DNA from: a virus
Strand: one strand, 5' to 3'
DNA length: 25,518 bases
Virus record (IMG/VR): IMGVR_UViG_3300030104_001774
Span: 1 to 25,518 of that record
The position numbers and the translations under genes are program-made. Of the stretch, positions 6,588 to 15,373 are shown piece by piece. The notes beneath the pieces were generated by a model. That model was not told the DNA's origin. It was given only the letters and a program-made list of their open reading frames with translations, and did not search any database. How positions within the stretch are numbered: the stretch's first letter is position 1; every line of letters begins with the position of its first letter.

Positions 6588-6869
6588 ATGGCAAAAAGAA
6601 AGACGCCTAAGGTTAAAGATCTTAGGCCAGATAAAATTAGTGAAGAACAGCTTGGCAAAATGCAAAACGTTGTTAGAGCTATTAATGAAGGTCAACAACA
6701 GCTTGGCATACTCGAATCACAAAAACACTCATTGCTACACGATGTAATGCAGCTTCAAGGTGTGATTGGTAAAATTCAGAAAGAATTAAAAGAAGAGTAT
6801 GGTAATATTGACGTCAATATAAATGACGGTGCTATTAAATACAAAGAAGATGAGCAAGCTGATTCGTAA
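6588..6869 (+). CDS. Small coiled-coil protein
   Basis: This is a 93-residue protein. Residues 1-16 are basic (KRKTPKVKDLRPDK), and residues about 18-72 form one long amphipathic helix suited to a coiled coil (EEQLGKMQNVVRAINEG then LGILESQKHSLLHDVMQLQGVIGKIQKELKEEYG, read in parts). The tail (73-93) is acidic. No family is recognised. The leader contains TTAATTAA (6577-6584), three bases before the ATG. Its end overlaps the start of the next gene. Confidence 0.75.
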   Translation: MAKRKTPKVKDLRPDKISEEQLGKMQNVVRAINEGQQQLGILESQKHSLLHDVMQLQGVIGKIQKELKEEYGNIDVNINDGAIKYKEDEQADS

Positions 6870-7071
6870 AATAACTATAGGTAAAGATTATAAAATAGAT
6901 GCTATGCATTACTCCGTAGGCCAAGAGGTTTATGGAGGGCATACCATCTGCGATATAGTAGAAGAAAAGGATAAGTTTAGCGTTTATATTAGAAAAAATA
7001 AAGACGTAATGCCTTGGAAAGATTTTAATAAAAACATGGCTGTATCTGTTGAATATAATTTAGAGTATTAA
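6850..7071 (+). CDS. Small hypothetical protein in the overlapping cluster
   Basis: This 73-residue protein begins MSKLIRKITIGKDYK. An upstream in-frame ATG at 6823 would add nine residues, but it lies deep inside the preceding gene. I prefer 6850, which leaves a short overlap with the stop at 6867-6869. The pattern is alternating β-strands (IRKITIG, YSVGQEVYG, TICDIVEE, FSVYIRK, MAVSVEYNLEY), suggesting a small all-β fold. Its stop overlaps the next ATG by one base (TAATG). The function is not recognised. Confidence 0.7.
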   Translation: MSKLIRKITIGKDYKIDAMHYSVGQEVYGGHTICDIVEEKDKFSVYIRKNKDVMPWKDFNKNMAVSVEYNLEY

Positions 7072-7685
7072 TGAAGTCGCCGTATAATTATATTATACAA
7101 CCAAAAGGCGAAAGATACAATAACTCTATAAGTGTTGGTGACAAAACATTAATTACTAATACAGATATATTTGATCACAAGCATGTTAATAGAGAAGCTG
7201 TAGTTTTGTCTACGCCAAAAGCTTTTGATACAGATATAAAAGAAGGTGACACTGTTATTGTTCATCACAACGTATTTAGAAGATGGAACGATGCTAGAGG
7301 CAACGAAAGAAACAGTAAAAGCTTTTTTAAAGAAGACATGTACTTTGTAAGTCAAGATCAAATATTTGCTTATAAACAAATTAGCAAGTGGAGTAGATTT
7401 AAACAGTCAATTTGGAAACCTATGCAAGGCTTTTGTTTTGTTAAACCTATAAAATCAACTGATAAGTTTTCTCAAGATATAGAAAAGCCATTAGTTGGTA
7501 TAGTTAAATACTCTGATGGATCATATAATGTTGGTGATCTTGTAGGATTTACACCTAACTCAGAGTATGAGTTTGTTATTGAAAAAGAAAGGCTGTATAG
7601 AGTTTACTCTAAATTTATTACAATTAAATATGAATATCAAGGAGACGAAGAAGAATATAATCCAAGCTGGGCACAAAGCAGTTGA
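7071..7685 (+). CDS. Putative tandem GroES-like (co-chaperonin) protein
   Basis: This 204-residue protein appears to hold two GroES-fold domains. Domain 1 (about 4-102) has the first strand YNYIIQPKG (5-13), a loop rich in T/D/H (21-40), then EAVVLS (42-47), the family hallmark EGDTVIVHHNVFR (58-70) and a closing DQIFAYK (96-102). Domain 2 (about 118-188) has GFCFVKPI (120-127), a loop (128-140), VGIVKY (142-147), VGDLVGFTPNSEYEF (154-168), LYRVYSKFITIKY (175-187) and an acidic tail. In each half the GD.V plus roof-loop plus final strand order matches Cpn10 and matches groES at 2874. Tandem Cpn10 proteins are known from chloroplasts (Cpn20). It may cap the phage or host GroEL with altered symmetry; this is inference, and a virion β-protein is the alternative. 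Confidence 0.65.
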   Translation: MKSPYNYIIQPKGERYNNSISVGDKTLITNTDIFDHKHVNREAVVLSTPKAFDTDIKEGDTVIVHHNVFRRWNDARGNERNSKSFFKEDMYFVSQDQIFAYKQISKWSRFKQSIWKPMQGFCFVKPIKSTDKFSQDIEKPLVGIVKYSDGSYNVGDLVGFTPNSEYEFVIEKERLYRVYSKFITIKYEYQGDEEEYNPSWAQSS

Positions 7686-7905
7686 AGAGCTAATTAAAGT
7701 AGCTAAAGAAGCTATCGTTGACAGTGATGATGATATATCGGCTGATAGATTAAAAAATGCAGCTGCTACTAAAAAGCTAGCTATATTCGATGCTTTTGAA
7801 ATACTTAACCGTATACAAGAAGAAGAGAATATATTAGAAGGCAAAGAGCCTGAAGATAAAAAAGAAAGAGTGTTTAAAGGCTTCGCTGAAGGAAGATCTA
7901 AGTAA
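7630..7905 (+). CDS. Putative small terminase subunit
   Basis: This 91-residue, mainly helical protein begins MNIKETKKNIIQAGHKAVEELI. An in-frame start at 7567 would add 21 hydrophobic or basic residues inside the upstream gene, so I chose 7630. Residues about 15-70 are two or three amphipathic helices with an acidic linker (DSDDDIS), the segment RLKNAAATKKLAIFDAFEILNRI, and a charged tail. The gene ends with a TAATG overlap onto TerL, the classic place for TerS. No helix-turn-helix is obvious, so the assignment is by position, size and helicity only. Confidence 0.5.
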   Translation: MNIKETKKNIIQAGHKAVEELIKVAKEAIVDSDDDISADRLKNAAATKKLAIFDAFEILNRIQEEENILEGKEPEDKKERVFKGFAEGRSK

Positions 7906-10121
7906 TGTACGATCAAACACTATATAAAATTGTTGAACCAGTTAAGAAGACAACTATAAGTCGACTTAACAAAAAACGTAAATGGGAATATGGATATAAT
8001 AAAGAAAACGATATTGTCGTTATTAGCAAGACTGGAAAAATTGGACAAGTGGTGGAGATTCAAGGTTTGCGAATTGGGTTGCCGAGTGAACCGAAATCAG
8101 TGTGTATGTTTGCCAAAAACAAATGGCAAAGGGTAGAATATCCAAAAGAATTAAGTAAATTAAAAAGTATATTTGACTGGAGAAGTTATCCAGAAGAAGC
8201 AAAAGAGCAGTGGTACGATTATATAGACGAAGAATTTAAACGTCGCGATGAAGGGTTTTGGTTTTATAATAACGATAAACCTACGTACATAACAGGTAGT
8301 CACTATATGTATTTGCAATGGAGTAAAATTGATGTTGGCGCTCCAGATTTTAGAGAAGCTAACAGGTTGTTCTTTATATTTTGGGAAGCGTGCAAAGCCG
8401 ATAACAGATGTTACGGTATGTGCTACTTAAAAAACAGACGTAGTGGTTTTTCATTTATGAGCTCTGCTGAAACAGTTAACTTAGCTACTATATCGAGTGA
8501 TGCTAGATATGGAATATTATCTAAAAGTGGTGCTGATGCTAAAAAAATGTTTACCGATAAAGTTGTACCAATATCTGTCAACTATCCGTTTTTCTTTAAA
8601 CCGATACAAGACGGTATGGACAGACCTAAAAGTGAACTTGCTTATAGGGTTCCTGCAAGTAAGTTTACGCGTAAAAAAATTACTGCAAACGAAAAGCAGG
8701 AAGAGCTGGTTGGACTTGACACTACTATTGATTGGAAAAACACAGGTGATAACAGCTACGATGGTGAAAAGCTTAACTTACTAGTACACGATGAAAGTGG
8801 TAAGTGGGAAAGACCTGATAATATTTTAAACAACTGGCGAGTAACTAAAACTTGTTTAAGGCTAGGTGCTCGTATTGTTGGCAAGTGTATGATGGGCTCA
8901 ACGAGTAACTCGTTAGATAAAGGAGGTAATAATTTTAAAAAACTATACAATGACTCAGACGTCAGAAGTAGAAATAAAAATGGACAAACAAAGTCTGGCT
9001 TATATTCTTTGTTTATGCCAATGGAATGGAACTTTGAAGGATTTATTGACGAATACGGACAACCTACATTTAATAACCCTAGCGATGATGTATACGGACC
9101 ACACGGTGAATTAATAGATATTGGCGTAATAGATCATTGGCAAAACGAAGTTGAAGGATTAAAATCAGATCAAGACGCGTTAAACGAGTTTTACAGGCAG
9201 TTTCCAAGAACTGAAGAGCATGCGTTTAGAGATGAAACAAAAAATAGTATATTTAACTTAGTTAAAATATACGAGCAAATAGATTATAACGAAGGAGTAA
9301 CCAGCTCAGCTGTAATTAACATTGGTAATTTTCAGTGGGCTAACGGAGTTAAAGATACCCATGTAATATTCCACCCAAACCCGCAAGGTAGATTTAAAAT
9401 ATCTTGGACACCTCAACCACATTTACAAAATAAAGTAATAATAAAAAATGGAGTTAAATATCCTGGAAACGAACACATGGGCGCTTTTGGCTGCGATAGT
9501 TATGATATTAGCGGTACTGTTGATGGTCGAGGATCTAACGGATCTCTTCATGGATTAACTAAGTTTAGTATGGAAGACTCTCCTGCTAACTCGTTTTTTT
9601 TAGAATATATAGCAAGACCACAAACCGCAGAGATATTTTTTGAAGATGTACTCATGGCGTTAGTATTTTATGGTATGCCAATATTAGCAGAGAATAATAA
9701 ACCAAGACTACTATATTACTTGAGGCGTAGAGGCTACAGAGGATTTAGTATGAATAGACCTGATAGAACTTGGAATAAACTATCGACTGCTGAAAAAGAA
9801 GTTGGTGGTATACCAAACTCTAGCGAAGATATAAAGCAAGCCCACGCTGCTGCTATTGAAATGTATATTAACGATCATGTTGGTCACATAGAAGATGGTA
9901 GATATGGGTCAATGTATTTTAACGATACATTAAATGACTGGGCAAAGTTTGATATAAATAGAAGAACAAAGTTTGATGCTTCTATAAGTTCTGGTTTAGC
10001 TATAATGGGTTGCAATAGACACTTGTACGCTCCTAATGTTAAAGTAGAAAGACAAAAAGTAAATATAAATATTGCTAGATATAAAAATGATGGTTATTCA
10101 TCGACAATAATTAAAAATTAA
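7905..10121 (+). CDS. Terminase large subunit (TerL)
   Basis: This 738-residue DNA-packaging motor ATPase and nuclease acts at the portal vertex. A Walker A-like segment KNRRSGFS is at 176-183 and Walker B LLVHDE at 292-297, with the catalytic glutamate E297 followed by SGKWE. A coupling-type GSTSN lies at 331-335, and the FPRTEEHAF segment (433-441) is characteristic of TerL. The C-terminal RNase H-like nuclease domain starts near 485; GCDSYD (529-534) supplies the first metal-binding aspartate and ND/D residues near 674-683 are candidates for the last. The HDESGKW pattern and N-terminal extension recall crAss-like and related marine phage terminases. The gene overlaps the putative TerS by one base and is followed two bases later by the portal gene. 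A GC-rich patch lies at 8041-8100. Confidence 0.93.
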   Translation: MYDQTLYKIVEPVKKTTISRLNKKRKWEYGYNKENDIVVISKTGKIGQVVEIQGLRIGLPSEPKSVCMFAKNKWQRVEYPKELSKLKSIFDWRSYPEEAKEQWYDYIDEEFKRRDEGFWFYNNDKPTYITGSHYMYLQWSKIDVGAPDFREANRLFFIFWEACKADNRCYGMCYLKNRRSGFSFMSSAETVNLATISSDARYGILSKSGADAKKMFTDKVVPISVNYPFFFKPIQDGMDRPKSELAYRVPASKFTRKKITANEKQEELVGLDTTIDWKNTGDNSYDGEKLNLLVHDESGKWERPDNILNNWRVTKTCLRLGARIVGKCMMGSTSNSLDKGGNNFKKLYNDSDVRSRNKNGQTKSGLYSLFMPMEWNFEGFIDEYGQPTFNNPSDDVYGPHGELIDIGVIDHWQNEVEGLKSDQDALNEFYRQFPRTEEHAFRDETKNSIFNLVKIYEQIDYNEGVTSSAVINIGNFQWANGVKDTHVIFHPNPQGRFKISWTPQPHLQNKVIIKNGVKYPGNEHMGAFGCDSYDISGTVDGRGSNGSLHGLTKFSMEDSPANSFFLEYIARPQTAEIFFEDVLMALVFYGMPILAENNKPRLLYYLRRRGYRGFSMNRPDRTWNKLSTAEKEVGGIPNSSEDIKQAHAAAIEMYINDHVGHIEDGRYGSMYFNDTLNDWAKFDINRRTKFDASISSGLAIMGCNRHLYAPNVKVERQKVNINIARYKNDGYSSTIIKN

Positions 10122-10123
10122 AT

Positions 10124-12562
10124 ATGGCTGAATCAGTATATAAAAATTATTTTCCTAGTCAAGCTGTTAGCGACTTAGAAAAAATACTACCTGACTATGG
10201 TTTAAAAATAGCAAAAGCTATAGAAAAAGAGTGGTTTGAGTCAAACACTATGGGTAACAATTATTCTAGTAGTAGATATTATAATAATAAAAATACATTT
10301 CACAAGCTAAGATTATACGCGAGAGGCGAGCAAGGTATACAGAAGTATAAAGATGAGCTTTCTGTAAACGGTGATTTAAGCTATTTAAACTTAGACTGGA
10401 AGCCTGTGCCTATTATACCTAAGTTTGTAGACATTGTTGTAAACGGTATGAGTGAAAGAGCTTTTGATGTAAAAGCACACTCGCAAGATCCTTACGGTGT
10501 ACAAAAAAGAACTGACTACATGCAGCGTATGCTAGATGAAATGCGTACAAAAGATTTTAATAAGTTCTACAAAGACACGTTTAATGTAGACTTAGCTACA
10601 GTTCCAGAAGATAAATTACCAGAAACAGAAGAAGAGCTAGAGCTACACATGCAGCTAACTTATAAGCAAGCAGTAGAATTAGCTGAAGAGCAAGCTATTA
10701 ATGTTTTATTACAAGGTAGCAACTACGATTTAATTAGAAAAAGAGTTAACTATGATTTAACTGTACTAGGTATTGGTGCTGTAAAAACTAACTTTAACAC
10801 ATCAGAAGGCGCTATAGTAGAATATGTTGATCCAGCAGACTTAGTATATTCATATACTGATTCACCTTATTTTGAAGACATATACTACGTAGGTGAAGTT
10901 AAAGATGTACCTATCAACGAGCTTGTTAAACAGTTTCCAGATTTACAAGAAGATGAAATAAAAAAAATAATAAATTCTAATAATCAGACTTCAGGTAGAT
11001 ATTCTAGAAAATACTCTTATGGTAGAGAAACAGATAACAATAAAGTTCAAGTTTTATATTTTAATTATAAAACATATATGAACAATACGTACAAAGTAAA
11101 AGAAACTGCAACTGGTGCTATGAAAGTTATAGAAAAAGATGATACTTTTAATCCACCTAAAGATGTACAAGTTAATTTTACAAAGCTACAAAAAACTGTA
11201 GAGTGTTTATTTGAAGGCGCTTTTATAATAGGTACCGACATACTTATACAATGGCAAAAGGTCGATAACATGATGAGACCTAAAAGTGACTTTAATAAAG
11301 TAAAAATGAATTACTCTATTGTAGCTCCGCGTATGTATAACGGCAGAATAGAAAGTTTAGTTGGACGTATCACTGGTTTTGCTGATATGATACAGCTTAC
11401 ACATTTAAAGCTACAGCAAGTTATGTCAAGACTTATACCTGATGGTATTTATTTAGACGCTGACGGTTTAGCTGAAATAGATTTAGGTAACGGTACAAAC
11501 TATAATCCACAAGAAGCTTTAAACATGTTCTTTCAAACAGGTAGTGTTATTGGTAGATCAATGAACGAACTTGGCGAAGGTAATCCAGGTAGAGTACCAA
11601 TACAAGAAATACAAAGTGGTAATGGTGGTGCTAAAATGCAAAGTCTAATAGGTACGTACAACTACTATTTACAAATGATTAGAGATACTACCGGACTTAA
11701 CGAAGCTCGTGATGGTAGTACACCTTCAAAAGACGCTTTAGTTGGAGTACAAAAGCTAGCAGCTGCTAACAGTAATACAGCAACTAGGCATATACTACAA
11801 GCTGGATTATTTTTAACAAAATCTGTAGCTGAAGGTTTATCTCTTAGAATATCTGATGTTATAGAATACTCTCCAACAAAAGATGCTTTTATACAAGCTA
11901 TAGGCGCTCATAACGTTGGCACGCTAGAAGAAATGGCTAATTTACATTTATATGATTTTGGTATATTTATAGAGTTATCGCCCGATGAAGAAGAAAAGCA
12001 ATTACTTGAAAACAATATACAGCAAGCGCTACAGCAAAATAGTATAGATTTATCTGATGCTATAGATTTACGTGAGATTAAAAATGTTAGACTTGCTAAT
12101 CAAATGTTAAAGATTAGACGTAAGAAAAAAATGGACGACGACCAAAAACGTCAACAAGAAAACATAAAAGCACAAGCTGAAGCTAACGCGCAATCACAGC
12201 AAGTTGCTGCTCAGGCAGAGGTACAAAAGCAACAAGCTATGACACAGATGAACGCACAGCTTGAACAAATACGTACGCAAGCAAAAACAGAACTTATTAG
12301 TCATGAAGCTAATGTTAAAAAAGAACTTATGGATCATGAGTTTCAAATCAACATGCGATTAAAGCAAATGGATCTTGATAAGACTGGCAATAAAGAAAAA
12401 GAAAAAGAAGATCGTAAAGATGAAAGAACTAGAATACAAGCTAGTCAACAAAGCGAGCTTATAGAGCAAAGAAAAACAGGTGCACCACCTAAAAACTTTG
12501 AGTCATCAGGTAATGATATACTTGGTGGTGGTATAGGCTTAGGTGGCTTTGACCCTAGATAA
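10124..12562 (+). CDS. Portal protein
   Basis: This 812-residue protein would form the dodecameric portal ring through which DNA is packaged and ejected. Evidence is its position immediately after TerL, its size and its layout. There is an N-terminal helical and β clip/wing region (about 60-340, with WKPVPIIPKFVDIVV near 92-106 and a VDPADLVYSYTDSPYF segment near 236-251). A stem/crown helical region follows (about 430-600, with TGLNEARDGSTPSKDA near 525-540). A long charged and Gln-rich coiled coil occupies about 665-780. The end is glycine-rich (GGGIGLGGFDPR). The extended C-terminal coiled coil resembles the portal barrel of P22-like and crAss-like phages. No frameshift is seen. Confidence 0.85.
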   Translation: MAESVYKNYFPSQAVSDLEKILPDYGLKIAKAIEKEWFESNTMGNNYSSSRYYNNKNTFHKLRLYARGEQGIQKYKDELSVNGDLSYLNLDWKPVPIIPKFVDIVVNGMSERAFDVKAHSQDPYGVQKRTDYMQRMLDEMRTKDFNKFYKDTFNVDLATVPEDKLPETEEELELHMQLTYKQAVELAEEQAINVLLQGSNYDLIRKRVNYDLTVLGIGAVKTNFNTSEGAIVEYVDPADLVYSYTDSPYFEDIYYVGEVKDVPINELVKQFPDLQEDEIKKIINSNNQTSGRYSRKYSYGRETDNNKVQVLYFNYKTYMNNTYKVKETATGAMKVIEKDDTFNPPKDVQVNFTKLQKTVECLFEGAFIIGTDILIQWQKVDNMMRPKSDFNKVKMNYSIVAPRMYNGRIESLVGRITGFADMIQLTHLKLQQVMSRLIPDGIYLDADGLAEIDLGNGTNYNPQEALNMFFQTGSVIGRSMNELGEGNPGRVPIQEIQSGNGGAKMQSLIGTYNYYLQMIRDTTGLNEARDGSTPSKDALVGVQKLAAANSNTATRHILQAGLFLTKSVAEGLSLRISDVIEYSPTKDAFIQAIGAHNVGTLEEMANLHLYDFGIFIELSPDEEEKQLLENNIQQALQQNSIDLSDAIDLREIKNVRLANQMLKIRRKKKMDDDQKRQQENIKAQAEANAQSQQVAAQAEVQKQQAMTQMNAQLEQIRTQAKTELISHEANVKKELMDHEFQINMRLKQMDLDKTGNKEKEKEDRKDERTRIQASQQSELIEQRKTGAPPKNFESSGNDILGGGIGLGGFDPR

Positions 12563-12584
12563 CTATTAACTTATATTTTATATT

Positions 12585-13769
12585 ATGGAAGAAAATGAAA
12601 ACGTTGAAGAAGTTCAAAGCGTAGAGACTGCTGAAGAACAAGTGGAGCAACCGCAAGACGAGCAACCACAAGAAGAAGTAGTAGAGCAAGAGTCTCCAGT
12701 GTCTTATAAAGATGATGGTACTATTGTTCTTGACATGAACAAAGTAAATGAATTAGAAGATGCCGTTCAGAAGCAAAACACAGATGAGGTACCTGTTCGC
12801 GACGAATCCGGAGCTAGCGAAGAAGTACGCGAGGAAAACGTCGAAGCAACAAATGAAAAAGTTGCCGAACAAAGTGTCCAAGAAGAAGTAAGTAATACTG
12901 TTGATGCAGCTAACGCAGCTATAGATAAAGCTGAAACTACTGGTCAAGCATTACCAGAAAATATACAAAAGCTAGTTGACTTTGTAAATGATACTGGCGG
13001 AAGTGTTGAAGATTATGTTAAGTTAAATCGTAACTACGATGAAATGGATAACTTAACAGCTCTCAACGAATATTATAGATCTACTAAACCTCATTTAGAC
13101 GAAGAAGAAAGACAGTTTTTAATGGATGAAAACTTTTCGTTTGATGAAGAAGTAGACGAAGAAAAAGAAATACGTAAAAAGAAAATAGCCTTAAAAGAGC
13201 AGGTTGCGGAGGCTAAAGCCTATTTAGACGGGCAAAAGTCTAAGTATTATGATGAGATTAAAGCTGGATCAAACCTTACTGCCGAGCAGCAAGAAGCAAT
13301 ACAGTTCTTTAATCAATATAACGAGGACGCGGAAACACAACAGCAATTAGCGAAAGAACGTTCTGATTATTTTATCAACGAAACTAATCAAGTTTTAAAC
13401 GACAATTTCAAAGGTTTTGAATACAATGTCGATGGTAAAAAATTAAATGTCAAAGTACCTAATCCAAATGAAGTTGCAAGAAAACAAAGTGACATCAATA
13501 ATTTTATTAATAAGTTTTTAAACAAAGATAATACTATTAAAGATGTTGAAGGTTATCACAAAGCTTTATATGCTGCTATGAATCCAGATGTTATCGCTAG
13601 ACACTTTTACGAACAAGGTAAAGCTGATGCTATACAAAGTTCTGTCGCTAACGCAAAAAATGTAAACATGAATGCTAGACAGTCTTTTAGTAATGAAAGC
13701 ACAGGTGGAATTAAAGTAAGAGCTGTAGAAGATAATACTCCTTCGTTTAAATTTAAAAAAAGAAATTAA
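12585..13769 (+). CDS. Putative scaffolding protein
   Basis: This 394-residue, strongly acidic protein lies between portal and capsid genes. Residues 1-40 are almost entirely Glu/Gln/Val (EEQVEQPQDEQPQEEVVE). Residues about 70-125 continue Glu/Ala-rich, 130-260 are helical with high coiled-coil potential, and the C-terminus ends in a short basic stretch (FKFKKRN). Acidic helical proteins with a basic tail directly upstream of the capsid gene are typical of internal scaffolds, which guide capsid assembly and then leave. No protease domain is fused to it. DNA at about 12770-12850 is clearly richer in G+C, with CGC and TCC codons, than the surrounding DNA. Confidence 0.7.
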   Translation: MEENENVEEVQSVETAEEQVEQPQDEQPQEEVVEQESPVSYKDDGTIVLDMNKVNELEDAVQKQNTDEVPVRDESGASEEVREENVEATNEKVAEQSVQEEVSNTVDAANAAIDKAETTGQALPENIQKLVDFVNDTGGSVEDYVKLNRNYDEMDNLTALNEYYRSTKPHLDEEERQFLMDENFSFDEEVDEEKEIRKKKIALKEQVAEAKAYLDGQKSKYYDEIKAGSNLTAEQQEAIQFFNQYNEDAETQQQLAKERSDYFINETNQVLNDNFKGFEYNVDGKKLNVKVPNPNEVARKQSDINNFINKFLNKDNTIKDVEGYHKALYAAMNPDVIARHFYEQGKADAIQSSVANAKNVNMNARQSFSNESTGGIKVRAVEDNTPSFKFKKRN

Positions 13770-13789
13770 CAATTTAAAAACTATTTATT

Positions 13790-15307
13790 ATGGCAATTAC
13801 TGCAGGTGGTAGTTTGAACAGCGTACCTGCTCCACAAAAGCAAACGTTAAACTCAAACTACATCGATTTTACGTCCTCAGCTACTGAAGGCTGGGCACAA
13901 CAATACCTGCCTGATTTAATGGAAAAAGAAGCTGAAGTTTTCGGACCGAGAACTATATCAGGTTTTTTATCTAAAATTGGTGCAGAAGAGGCTATGACTT
14001 CTGATAGAGTTATATGGTCTGAACAAGGTAGATTACACTTATCTTATAAAGGTAATGTTAACTCAGCAACTGCTGGTGCTAACCCAGGTACTGGTGTATC
14101 TAACATCGCTCAAGTTACTATTGAGTCTGATATTGATGAAACATCTGGATTTACAGCTGCTAATCACGGTATTAGAGTTAACGATACTGTTATCGTTGCT
14201 AACTCTGACGGTGTTTTCAAATGTTTAGTGTCTGTTGTAGCTGACGCTGTTATTGACGTACTTCCTTACGGACAGTCTGCTTTATCAGCTAACACTACTT
14301 CAAAAGGAACTACTATTTTAGTATACGGCTCTGAGTTTGGAAAAGGACAGTCTTATGTTACTGCCGCTGGTACTACTAATACTACTGATCAAAGAGGTGC
14401 TAACGAGCCTGATTTTAAAACTTTTGTTAACAAGCCAATTATTTTAAAAGACTATTACGAAGTATCAGGATCTGATACATCTCGTATTGGTTGGGTTGAA
14501 ATTACTGGTGAAGAAGGTCAATCAGGTTATTTATGGTACTTAAAAGCTGAAGCTGACACTAGAGCTCGTTTCAATGATTACTTAGAAATGGCTATGATAG
14601 AAGGTGAATTAGCTGCTACTGCTTCTGAAGTTCAAGGTTCTACTATCTTACCTGGTAGTACAACTAACGCTGCTGACGATGCTGGTACTGAAGGTTTATT
14701 CGCTGCTATCGAGTCAAGAGGTAATGAAACTTCTGGTGTTACTGGTGTTAACGCTGCTACTGACTTAGCTGAGTTTGACGCTATTTTAGCAGAGTTTGAT
14801 AAGCAAGGCGCTATTGAAGAAAACATGTTATTCGTTAACCGTGCTACATCTTTAGCATTTGACGATATGTTAGCTTCAATGAATTCTTATGGTGCTGGTG
14901 GTACTTCTTACGGAGTATTTGAAAACGATGAAGATATGGCATTGAACTTAGGCTTCTCTGGTTTCCGTAGAGGATCTTATGACTTCTATAAGTCTGACTT
15001 CCGTTACTTAAACGATAAAGCTACTCGTGGTGGTATTAACGATGCCGCTGGAGCTTCAGCTATCAGAGGAGTTATTGTTCCTGCTGGTACTTCAACTGTA
15101 TACGATCAGCAATTAGGAAAGAACCTTAAGCGTCCTTTCTTACACGTTCGTTATAGAGCTTCTCAAACAGATGATCGTAGAATGAAGACTTGGACTACTG
15201 GTTCAGTTGGAGCTGCTACATCTGCTTTAGACGCAATGCAAATTCACTTCTTATCTGAAAGATGTTTAGTTACTCAAGGTGCTAACAACTTTATGTTAAT
15301 GAAGTAA
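13790..15307 (+). CDS. Major capsid protein
   Basis: This 505-residue protein is the probable HK97-fold major capsid protein. It follows a scaffold-like gene, has the usual length for crAss-like and marine podovirus capsid proteins, and is followed by the only strong terminator in the window. The N-terminus (1-45) is a mobile arm (SATEGWAQQYLPDLMEKEAEVFGPRT) leading to IWSEQGRLHLSYKG. Residues about 75-195 look like an inserted β-rich domain (VRVNDTVIVAN-like strands, VLVYGSEFGKG). A long helix-type region (TRARFNDYLEMAMIEGELAATASE) follows, and the C-terminal part has VIVPAGTSTVYD and FLHVRYRASQTDD. Codon choice differs from its neighbours, with many CGT and TTC codons, as expected for the most highly expressed phage gene. 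Confidence 0.85.
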   Translation: MAITAGGSLNSVPAPQKQTLNSNYIDFTSSATEGWAQQYLPDLMEKEAEVFGPRTISGFLSKIGAEEAMTSDRVIWSEQGRLHLSYKGNVNSATAGANPGTGVSNIAQVTIESDIDETSGFTAANHGIRVNDTVIVANSDGVFKCLVSVVADAVIDVLPYGQSALSANTTSKGTTILVYGSEFGKGQSYVTAAGTTNTTDQRGANEPDFKTFVNKPIILKDYYEVSGSDTSRIGWVEITGEEGQSGYLWYLKAEADTRARFNDYLEMAMIEGELAATASEVQGSTILPGSTTNAADDAGTEGLFAAIESRGNETSGVTGVNAATDLAEFDAILAEFDKQGAIEENMLFVNRATSLAFDDMLASMNSYGAGGTSYGVFENDEDMALNLGFSGFRRGSYDFYKSDFRYLNDKATRGGINDAAGASAIRGVIVPAGTSTVYDQQLGKNLKRPFLHVRYRASQTDDRRMKTWTTGSVGAATSALDAMQIHFLSERCLVTQGANNFMLMK

Positions 15308-15316
15308 ATCACTTTT

Positions 15317-15349
15317 AAGCTACCCTGCCTTCGGGTGGGGTAGTTTTTT
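15317..15349 (+). terminator. Intrinsic terminator after the capsid gene
   Basis: CTACCCTGCC (15320-15329) pairs with GGTGGGGTAG (15334-15343) in a 10-bp stem with two G-U wobbles, closed by a UUCG tetraloop in the stable C(UUCG)G context. Six T follow directly at 15344-15349. AAG upstream can extend the stem against the U-tract. It starts 10 bases after the capsid stop and would reduce read-through into the connector genes. Confidence 0.93.
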
Positions 15350-15373
15350 ATTAATTTTTTATTATATTATATT

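Noticed and set aside
7567-7629. Upstream start for the putative small terminase gene
   Set aside because: It would add a hydrophobic/basic stretch coded inside the preceding gene; the ATG at 7630 gives a normal acidic/helical protein.
8497-8784. Open frame on the + strand inside TerL
   Set aside because: It is fully contained in the TerL gene in another frame and has no family-like sequence.
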